Of a stretch of 5,865 bases of DNA, positions 1 to 5,413 are shown piece after piece (the stretch's first letter is position 1; every line of letters starts with the position of its first letter). Under the pieces are notes generated by a model. The model had not been told where the DNA came from, searched no databases, and saw nothing but the letters and a program-made list of their open reading frames with translations. The translations under genes and the position numbers were made by a program. Origin of the DNA: Candidatus Fraserbacteria bacterium RBG_16_55_9 (GTDB lineage Bacteria; Bipolaricaulota; Bipolaricaulia; RBG-16-55-9); assembly GCA_001778455.1 (NCBI GenBank), contig MFGX01000032.1, positions 4,736 to 10,600 on the forward strand. Reading direction: 5' to 3'.

Positions 1-789
1 AATCACCGGATTGACATACGCATACGTCGAGACGCGGGCTGGTGTACTCACCCTCAACAGCCAAATGTAGGCTGTGAAGCCTATCAGTGAGCCAAAGAGG
101 ATCAAGTAGAAGAAAGAGAGAGCAGAACGCAGCGATACATGGATGAGATCAAGCCTTGTCCACTCCCCTGTGACAGAGCCTGCAAGCAAGAGAAGTGCTC
201 CGCCTGTCAGCATTTCCATGGCCGTAGCCAAAAGCGGAGAGTCTGGAAGCTTTGCTCGGCGAGAATAGAGAGAGCCAATGGCCCACGAGAGCGATGCCAG
301 GACGAGCACGGCTGCACCAATCGGGTTCAAATGGTTACCGCCGGCGATCTCTCCCGGGCTTACGAGCAGTGCGATTCCTGCGAGTCCGGCCGCGAGTCCG
401 ATCGCTACTCCAGCGCGGGGCCGGATGCCACCTCTCAACCATTCAATTAAGACCATCCACAGAGGGACCGTGGCAATGAGCAATGCCGTTAGACCTGAAG
501 GCACGAGTTGTTCCGCCTGCACGACTCCACCGTTCCCGCCCAGAAGCAAGAGTCCGCCGATCACTGCGGTCGGGCCCCAAAGGTACGGAGCAGGTCGTGG
601 CGTCCCTCGGAGTCGTACCCAGACATAGAGCAGCGCTCCCGCGATGAGAAAGCGCGTGCCGGCCATCAGGAATGGCGGCAAGGTCTTGATGGCCCAGAGT
701 ATGGCCAGGTATGTCGAGCCCCAGATGAGATAGATCGCGCCGAAGGCCAAGATCACGCTCCAACGCGAAGGCGCTTTCAAGTTAGTCAT
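1..789 (-). CDS. yedA: EamA/DMT-family exporter, YedA-like (C-terminus cut by the window edge)
   Basis: Inner-membrane transporter of the drug/metabolite transporter superfamily (EamA), probably an exporter of small metabolites; the substrate is unknown. I read 263 residues from ATG 789-787 without a stop to position 1. Relatives are about 290-306 aa, so roughly the last helix is missing. Hallmarks resembling E. coli YedA: IWGSTY (residues 22-27), PPFLMAGTRFLIAG (38-51), GNGGVVQAE (85-93), VPSG and ATVPLW (about 96-111), SWAIGSLYSR (168-177), LFGSLIGFTAY (231-241) and TYAYVNPV (255-262). Two EamA repeats of about five hydrophobic helices each are visible. The start is forced: upstream in frame there is no ATG, GTG or TTG before the stop at 819-817. 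The start overlaps the end of the Ada-like gene by 8 bp, and the only purine-rich site (AAGGAG, 810-805) is about 15 nt away, so translation is probably coupled to the upstream gene. Family assignment is firm; orthology to yedA is likely. Confidence 0.92.
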   Translation of the reverse strand, partial: MTNLKAPSRWSVILAFGAIYLIWGSTYLAILWAIKTLPPFLMAGTRFLIAGALLYVWVRLRGTPRPAPYLWGPTAVIGGLLLLGGNGGVVQAEQLVPSGLTALLIATVPLWMVLIEWLRGGIRPRAGVAIGLAAGLAGIALLVSPGEIAGGNHLNPIGAAVLVLASLSWAIGSLYSRRAKLPDSPLLATAMEMLTGGALLLLAGSVTGEWTRLDLIHVSLRSALSFFYLILFGSLIGFTAYIWLLRVSTPARVSTYAYVNPVI

Positions 790-1651
790 CCGCGTGGGAA
801 ACAGCTCCTTCTTGTTCTAGCAAAGCCTGCTTGCGTTCGATTCCCAACCCATAGCCGCCAAGGCCTCCGTCGGAACGCACTACGCGATGGCAGGGGATGA
901 CAATGGGTACGGGGTTTGTGGCGCAAGCTCGAGCCACAGCACGTCTGGCTTTGGGGTGGCCGATGGCTTGCGCAATCTCGCTGTAGGAACGGGTTTGGCC
1001 GTAGGGGATCTTCCTCAGCTCCTCCCAAACTCGCCACTGAAACGCTGTCGCTTGCACATCTATGGGCAGATCGAGATGAGGCTGTCGGCCATTGAGATGC
1101 TTTAAGAGAGTGCGCACCCATTGCGTGAGATTACTGCTCTCGTCCCGATAGATCTCGGCTTGTGGATACTCGCTCCGGAGGGCCTTCTCCAGCTCCGCGT
1201 CGGAGTTGCTCAAGCTAATGGCAGAGATGCCTCGCTCGGTGGCCGCAACCAGTAGACGTCCCAGGCGGCAATGGACGATCGTGTAGCCGATACGCATCCC
1301 TTGCCCCCCTCGGCGGTACGTGGCAGGCGTCATGCCCAGGCGTGCATTCGAGCGTTCATAGAGACGGCTGCTCGAGCCATACCCAGCAGCGTAGAGAGAT
1401 CGAGTCACGTCTTCTCCTTTCTGTAGATCTTCTTTGAGGCGGTTCAAGCGCTGTGCTTCCACGTATTGACGTGGTGTGATTCCCATCACACGCTTGAAGA
1501 TCTTCTGAAAGTGGTGTGGGCTGAGGCCTACCTCGGCGCTCAGGGTTGCCAACGTGAGCGAATCCTTCAGATGAATCTCAATGTAGCTTGAGATGCGTCG
1601 TATGATTTCTACTTCACGCACACTCGTCTTCTCCAGGAGCGCTTTGCTCAT
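782..1651 (-). CDS. Ada-like AraC-type HTH / O6-methylguanine-DNA methyltransferase fusion without N-terminal Zn domain
   Basis: Cytoplasmic suicide DNA repair enzyme that moves the alkyl group from O6-alkylguanine to its own cysteine, fused to a DNA-binding domain. Of 289 residues, about 15-115 form an AraC-type double helix-turn-helix (LATLSAEVGLSPHHF near 34-48; second HTH ending GMTPATYRRGG at 106-116). Residues about 120-185 match the alkyltransferase N-terminal subdomain (CRLGRLLVAATERGI), and about 200-285 the catalytic subdomain. The acceptor is C254 in IPCHRVV. By alignment with human MGMT the supporting residues are all present: Y223, R237 (arginine finger), N246, H255 and E281. The layout matches the C-terminal two-thirds of E. 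coli Ada, but the N-terminal methylphosphotriester-sensing zinc domain (Cys38 in Ada) is absent. The start is forced by an in-frame TAA at 1663-1661, four codons upstream. The ribosome site (GTAGAG) is weak. It is first in a unit with the YedA-like exporter. Whether the HTH still regulates anything is unknown. Confidence 0.95.
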   Translation of the reverse strand: MSKALLEKTSVREVEIIRRISSYIEIHLKDSLTLATLSAEVGLSPHHFQKIFKRVMGITPRQYVEAQRLNRLKEDLQKGEDVTRSLYAAGYGSSSRLYERSNARLGMTPATYRRGGQGMRIGYTIVHCRLGRLLVAATERGISAISLSNSDAELEKALRSEYPQAEIYRDESSNLTQWVRTLLKHLNGRQPHLDLPIDVQATAFQWRVWEELRKIPYGQTRSYSEIAQAIGHPKARRAVARACATNPVPIVIPCHRVVRSDGGLGGYGLGIERKQALLEQEGAVSHADD

Positions 1652-1714
1652 GTCTCTACGTTAAGGCAGGAAAGAGCGAAAAGCTATCCGAATCTTGCGT
1701 TCCAAGTATCCTGA

Positions 1715-1743
1715 TTGGCTCACTCCTCCCTTACGTGTATACT
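1715..1743 (+). promoter_or_regulatory. Sigma70-like promoter of the fdhF-like/fdhD unit
   Basis: TTGGCT (1715-1720) and TATACT (1738-1743) are separated by exactly 17 bp; each hexamer matches the bacterial housekeeping consensus at four or five of six positions. Transcription would start near 1750, giving a leader of about 24 nt that includes the ribosome site at 1761-1767. The hexamers are read directly; activity is inferred. No second promoter of similar quality was seen in the spacer. Confidence 0.6.
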
Positions 1744-1760
1744 TCACGGAATGATGCCAA

Positions 1761-1767
1761 AGAGGTG
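1761..1767 (+). promoter_or_regulatory. Shine-Dalgarno site that decides the GTG start at 1774
   Basis: AGAGGTG is a near-perfect complement of the 16S rRNA 3' end and lies 6 nt before GTG 1774. The upstream in-frame GTGs at 1735 and 1765 have no comparable site, and the one at 1735 lies upstream of the predicted -10 box, so it could not be in a transcript from that promoter. Confidence 0.7.
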
Positions 1768-1773
1768 AATTGC

Positions 1774-4038
1774 GTGCCACGATGGTTTAACCCGGCTTCC
1801 TGGGTCGGGTTCATGCCCAACGGCCTTGGCCAGATCAAGCCCAATCATTATTCTGAGATCGTTAAGACCATCTGGCAGAACCGCCGTCAGCTGCCCTTTG
1901 CATGGCGGATTTTGCGAGATGGTGTCTGCGACGGCTGCGCATTGGGCACCACGGGTCTACGCGATTTCACCATGAAGGGCGTCCATCTGTGCGTTGTTCG
2001 GCTCAACCTGCTGCAATTGAACACCATGACTGCGCTGGATGTACGAGTTCTTGAAGATTGTGAACCGCTAGAGAATAAGAGCGCGGCAGAGCTGAGAGCA
2101 TTGGGCCGATTGCCCTACCCCATGATGCGAGCGAAAGGCGAGCCAGGCTTCCGGCGCATAAGCTGGGATCAAGCTCTCGATACCATTGCTATGCGCATAC
2201 GCCGGACGGATCCCGGGCGACTGGCTTTCTTTCTCACCTCTCGTGGAATGACCAACGAAGTCTACTATGTTGCGCAGAAGGTCGCGCGCTTCTTGGGAAC
2301 GAACAATGTGGATAACTCGGCGCGAGTTTGCCATTCCCCGAGCACGGTAGCCCTCAAGCAAACCCTGGGTGTGCCGGCTTCCACCTGTTCGTACAAAGAC
2401 TGGATCGGGAGCGATCTGATCGTCTTTATCGGTAGCAATGTGCCCAACAATCAGCCCGTCACTACGAAATACCTCTACTATGCCAAACAGCAGGGTACGA
2501 AGATCGTCGTCATCAATCCCTACCGTGAACCGGGGCTAGAGCGCTACTGGGTGCCGTCGGTCTTCGAGAGTGCGCTCTTCGGTACCAAGCTCGCCGATGA
2601 GTTTTTCGCCATCCACACCGGCGGCGACATCGCATTTTTCAACGGGGTGCTCAAGCATCTGATTGAGTTGAATGTTGTCGATGAAGAGTTTATTCAGGAG
2701 CACACTAAGGGGTATAAGGAACTGAAAAGTGGGTTAGCCCAGCAACCTTGGGAGCAACTCGAAAAATACTCGGGTGCGTCGCGTGTGGAGATGAAGCGTT
2801 TTGCGGAGATGTACACCCAAGCGAAGTCAGCTGTCTTTGTCTGGAGCATGGGAGTAACGCAGCACGTCTTTGGCGTTGAAAACGTCAAGGCGATCATCAA
2901 CCTGGCGCTGGTTCGAGGGATGATTGGCCGAGAAAAGTGTGGCGTGATGCCCATTCGTGGGCATAGCGGTGTGCAGGGCGGATCCGAAGTGGGCTGTGTG
3001 CCCTGGAATTTCCCTGGCGGCGATTCCGTGAGCGTACAGACAGCCGAAAAACTCTCGAAACACTGGGGTTTTCAAGTACCAAGCAACAAGGGATATTCAG
3101 CAGTCGAGATGATCGACGCGGCTCATGCGGGATACATCGATATCCTGTATTCTGCTGGTGGTAATTTTCTGGAGACGTTGCCCGAGCCTTGGTTGGTGCG
3201 CGAGGCGCTCGAAAAAGTTCCCTTGAGAGTGCATCAGGACATCGTGCTCACGCCTCAGATGTTGGTCGATCCCGCAGATACAGTGGTGCTGCTCCCTGCT
3301 CGGACTCGTTATGAGCAACGCGGCGGCGGGACGGAGACTACGACCGAAAGATACATCATCTTCAGTCCAGAGATCCCGGGCCGAAGAGTTGGAGAAAGCA
3401 AGTCTGAATGGGAGATCTTCATGGAGCTGGCCGAACGCGTCCATCCTGAGCGCAAGCACTTGATTCACTTTGAGGATACTAAGAGTATCCGCGCCGAGAT
3501 CGCAAAAGCTGTGCCCTTCTATGACGGCATCCAGCATCTTACAAAGAAGAGAGATGCGGTTCAGTGGGGAGGCCCGCGGCTCTGCGAAGGGGGTCAGTTC
3601 CATACGGCGGATGGCAAAGCGCACTTCACAGTTCTCCGGCCTCCGGAGAACGAGATCCCCGAGGGCTGGTTCTTGTTGAGCACGCGGAGAGGCAAGCAGT
3701 TTAATAGCATTGTGCATGATAAATACGACCCGCTCACCGGTGCTCAGCGTGACGAAGTCTTCTTGAGCCCAGAGGACGCTCGTGCGCTCGAAATGAGTGA
3801 GGGCGATCCGGTACTCTTACGATCCGAAGCGGGCGAGTATCGAGGCCGAGTGAAGCTGATGTCCATCAAGCCGAGAAACGTTCAGACCCACTGGCCCGAG
3901 GGCAACGTGCTCATCAAACACGGGGTATGCGATCCGGTATGTGGGATTCCGAACTACAATGCACTGGTTCAAGTTCTCCCCCTTAAGGTAGCTGTTCAGG
4001 AGCCCGAGAAGTTTGAAGTCCAAAGGGCGGGGGCATGA
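1774..4038 (+). CDS. FdhF/YdeP-family molybdopterin oxidoreductase (formate dehydrogenase H-like alpha subunit)
   Basis: Complete Mo-bisMGD enzyme of the DMSO-reductase superfamily, in the formate-dehydrogenase-like clade with E. coli YdeP and Ralstonia CbbBc, whose substrates are not settled. From GTG 1774 it has 754 residues. Seen in order: an N-terminal Fe-S-type region with CDGC (C52, C55) and HLC (C73); RISWDQALD opening the molybdopterin domain (about 128-136); NVDNSARVCHSPS (178-190), where C186 sits at the position of the Mo-ligating Sec140 of FdhF, followed by H187; PIRGHSGVQGG (393-403), aligning with the Arg-containing active-site loop of FdhF (Arg333); and a C-terminal dinucleotide-binding domain (about 632-740). 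The Mo ligand is encoded by an ordinary TGC, not UGA. No signal or Tat peptide is visible, so it is probably cytoplasmic. An open frame extends up to GTG 1735, but promoter and Shine-Dalgarno placement favour 1774. It overlaps fdhD by 4 bp. No electron-transfer subunit is adjacent. Family is certain; formate as substrate is only a possibility. Confidence 0.93.
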   Translation: MPRWFNPASWVGFMPNGLGQIKPNHYSEIVKTIWQNRRQLPFAWRILRDGVCDGCALGTTGLRDFTMKGVHLCVVRLNLLQLNTMTALDVRVLEDCEPLENKSAAELRALGRLPYPMMRAKGEPGFRRISWDQALDTIAMRIRRTDPGRLAFFLTSRGMTNEVYYVAQKVARFLGTNNVDNSARVCHSPSTVALKQTLGVPASTCSYKDWIGSDLIVFIGSNVPNNQPVTTKYLYYAKQQGTKIVVINPYREPGLERYWVPSVFESALFGTKLADEFFAIHTGGDIAFFNGVLKHLIELNVVDEEFIQEHTKGYKELKSGLAQQPWEQLEKYSGASRVEMKRFAEMYTQAKSAVFVWSMGVTQHVFGVENVKAIINLALVRGMIGREKCGVMPIRGHSGVQGGSEVGCVPWNFPGGDSVSVQTAEKLSKHWGFQVPSNKGYSAVEMIDAAHAGYIDILYSAGGNFLETLPEPWLVREALEKVPLRVHQDIVLTPQMLVDPADTVVLLPARTRYEQRGGGTETTTERYIIFSPEIPGRRVGESKSEWEIFMELAERVHPERKHLIHFEDTKSIRAEIAKAVPFYDGIQHLTKKRDAVQWGGPRLCEGGQFHTADGKAHFTVLRPPENEIPEGWFLLSTRRGKQFNSIVHDKYDPLTGAQRDEVFLSPEDARALEMSEGDPVLLRSEAGEYRGRVKLMSIKPRNVQTHWPEGNVLIKHGVCDPVCGIPNYNALVQVLPLKVAVQEPEKFEVQRAGA

Positions 4039-4904
4039 TGCCCCGTCGCCGCGCCGCGCGCGTCCAGATTGAAAAAGTGCGCGGTGAGGAGATCCAGCGC
4101 AAGCAGGATGCGGTAGCCGTTGAGGAACCGTTGGAGATTCGTCTCGCGTTTGCCGCTGCAGGCCAGCAAAGTGGCCAGAGCATTTCGATCACCATGCGCA
4201 CACCCGGCGATGACTTCGAGCTGGCCGCGGGTTTTTTATTCAGTGAAGGAATCATCCAAAGCGGAAATGACATTCAGGAGATCCGTTACTGCATGGGATC
4301 GCAAAAAGAAATGCAGGAATACAACGTCGTGACGGTGCAGCTTCGCTCTGGTCTTCAGTTCAATTCCGAGCGCTTGCTACGCCATTTCTATACTACTTCA
4401 AGCTGTGGAGTCTGCGGGAAAGCCTCGCTGGAAGCTCTTCAAATCCGAGGCTGCCCTGTGCTTCCGCGAGATCGTCCCATCATCTCAGCAAAGATCATCC
4501 ATCAGCTTCCTCAAAAGCTCAAGGAAGCGCAGGCGATCTTCAAGGCGACGGGCGGCCTGCATGCCGCGGGACTCTTCGATTCTTCTGGTGATCTGATTAC
4601 TCTGCGAGAGGACGTAGGGCGACATAACGCTGTCGATAAGCTCATCGGCGAGCGGCTTCTGGCCAAGAAGATCCCTCTTCATGAACATCTTATGATAGTG
4701 AGTGGCCGGGCGAGTTTTGAGATCCTGCAGAAGACTCTCATGGCGGGGATACCCATGGTCGCGGCTGTGGGTGCGCCATCAAGCTTGGGGATCGATCTGG
4801 CACGCGAGTTCGGCATGACTCTTCTCGGCTTTGTACGAGAGAAGAGTTTTAACATCTATGCAGGCCCTCAGCGCGTGCGGTTCGCTGATTCTTCAACCAC
4901 CTAA
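4035..4904 (+). CDS. fdhD: FdhD, sulfurtransferase for formate dehydrogenase-type Mo enzymes
   Basis: Cytoplasmic chaperone that, in E. coli, takes sulfur from the desulfurase IscS and passes it to the Mo-bisMGD cofactor before insertion into formate dehydrogenase, giving the terminal sulfido ligand. This 289-residue protein is full length and shows the family blocks in order: TPGDDFELAAGFLFSEGII (56-74), SSCGVCGKASLEAL (122-135) with the sulfur-relay cysteines C124 and C127 (C121/C124 in E. coli), TGGLHAAGLF (172-181), REDVGRHNAVDKLIG (191-205) and SGRASFEILQKTLMAGIP (223-240). The start ATG 4035 overlaps the TGA of the oxidoreductase as ATGA, with AAAGGG at 4022-4027 as a likely ribosome site; a second ATG follows immediately at 4038. 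The overlap implies coupled translation and identifies the upstream enzyme as the probable client. The Arg-rich start (MMPRRRAAR) looks like a basic cytoplasmic tail rather than a signal peptide. Confidence 0.97.
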   Translation: MMPRRRAARVQIEKVRGEEIQRKQDAVAVEEPLEIRLAFAAAGQQSGQSISITMRTPGDDFELAAGFLFSEGIIQSGNDIQEIRYCMGSQKEMQEYNVVTVQLRSGLQFNSERLLRHFYTTSSCGVCGKASLEALQIRGCPVLPRDRPIISAKIIHQLPQKLKEAQAIFKATGGLHAAGLFDSSGDLITLREDVGRHNAVDKLIGERLLAKKIPLHEHLMIVSGRASFEILQKTLMAGIPMVAAVGAPSSLGIDLAREFGMTLLGFVREKSFNIYAGPQRVRFADSSTT

Positions 4905-4910
4905 TATAAT
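4905..4910 (+). promoter_or_regulatory. Consensus -10 box (TATAAT) just before the small membrane protein gene
   Basis: A perfect TATAAT begins at the base after the fdhD stop codon. The -35 region is poor (TTCGCT at 4881-4886, 18 bp away) and there is no TGn extension. If active, transcription would begin at about 4916-4917, on the start codon of the next gene, giving a leaderless message. It could equally be chance. Confidence 0.35.
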
Positions 4911-4915
4911 GAGGT

Positions 4916-5413
4916 GTGTTTGGTTTTCTAATTGCCGTGGCGCTTTTCGGTCTTCAGTTCTGGGTGAAGAACGAGCTCCTTGAGACGGCGTTTGTTGGCA
5001 GCATCCAGTTTCTTTTCTGGTGGTACGTTCTAGCAGGAGCCCTCACCATTAGTGTGGCAGCGCTGGCCTGGGCGGGGGATCTAGGCACAGAAGGGGCCCG
5101 TCTGCGGCATGGAATCTCCGGCTCTCTCGGGTGGATGCTGGGATTGCCTCGTGTGCCTCTATATCACAAAGGAGCGCTCTACTTCCTCATGACGCGCAGA
5201 TGGCTCCTGGGAGTGGGGGCATATCTGCTCACGAGAGGCTTACAGTCTGTGGGGGCAACGTTCGAGTGGGGCGAGGGGTTCTTGTGGGCGGGAGGAATTA
5301 CGCTAGGAATTGGGTTGCTCGCGCTTGTCTTCGTCCCTCTCATGCGTAAGAGCGTTGCTTCGCTGAGCGACCGCATAGGCACAACATCGCCCACAAAGCC
5401 GGACACCAACTAG
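4916..5413 (+). CDS. Unrecognised small membrane protein downstream of fdhD
   Basis: I do not recognise the family. The 165-residue product is hydrophobic: likely helices at about 3-17 and 28-53, a polar Gly/Arg-containing loop (54-94), then about 96-113 and 121-142, and a charged, Ser/Thr/Pro-rich cytoplasmic-looking tail (143-165). It has only two histidines (H65, H84), both outside the helices, so it does not look like the haem b-binding gamma subunit of respiratory formate dehydrogenases. It has no cysteines. An in-frame TGA at 4910-4912 means the frame cannot extend upstream. GTG 4916 is the first possible start, but the GAGG before it is too close for normal Shine-Dalgarno use; GTG 4937 is an alternative. 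It begins 11 bp after fdhD on the same strand and ends inside the stop of the convergent MFS gene. The long open frame and coherent membrane pattern support a real gene; the start is uncertain. Confidence 0.72.
   Translation: MFGFLIAVALFGLQFWVKNELLETAFVGSIQFLFWWYVLAGALTISVAALAWAGDLGTEGARLRHGISGSLGWMLGLPRVPLYHKGALYFLMTRRWLLGVGAYLLTRGLQSVGATFEWGEGFLWAGGITLGIGLLALVFVPLMRKSVASLSDRIGTTSPTKPDTN
5410..5413. other. Shared stop-codon palindrome between convergent genes
   Basis: CTAG, within ACTAGT, reads TAG on both strands: the rightward membrane protein gene stops at 5411-5413 and the leftward MFS gene at 5412-5410. The genes thus overlap tail to tail by 4 bp with no space between them for an intrinsic terminator, and I saw no GC-rich hairpin with a T-run on either side. 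Confidence 0.9.

Larger units (their letters stand above)
1652..1773. other. Divergent intergenic region between the Ada-like gene and the molybdenum oxidoreductase gene
   Basis: This 122-bp spacer is the only clear non-coding stretch in the window and must hold the control signals for both divergent units. The rightward promoter and ribosome site are listed separately. For the leftward gene I see no convincing -35/-10 pair; TTGGAA and GATAGC are present on the minus strand but only 11 bp apart. A short inverted repeat, CGTG-N7-CACG (1734-1748), brackets the rightward -10 box and could be a weak operator, but 4-bp arms can arise by chance. Confidence 0.7.

Noticed and set aside
360..400. Repeated GCGAGTCCG units
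   Set aside because: They fall in codons for a Gly/Ala/Leu-rich helix of the exporter (GLAAGLAG) and are explained by amino-acid composition.
139..628. Overlapping plus-strand frames, one rich in cysteine
   Set aside because: They are antisense to the exporter; the cysteines are scattered without a metal-binding motif, and no ribosome site is evident.
443..763. 106-codon minus-strand frame in the left part
   Set aside because: It is out of frame with the YedA-like exporter, whose frame on the same strand matches the family along its whole length.
1639..1645. AAAGCGC on the minus strand, resembling the E. coli Ada box
   Set aside because: It lies inside codons 3-5 of the Ada-like gene, downstream of any start of transcription, and this protein lacks the domain that would respond; likely chance.
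1735..1773. N-terminal extension of the oxidoreductase from GTG 1735
   Set aside because: No ribosome site precedes it, and the predicted -10 box lies downstream of it; GTG 1774 has a strong Shine-Dalgarno sequence at proper spacing.
2329..2331. Possible selenocysteine at the Mo-ligand position
   Set aside because: The codon is TGC, an ordinary cysteine, so this is a Cys-type enzyme and no SECIS element is needed.
3097..3717. 206-codon open frame on the minus strand
   Set aside because: It lies wholly within the conserved oxidoreductase gene, has no recognisable domain or ribosome context, and reads as an antisense shadow.
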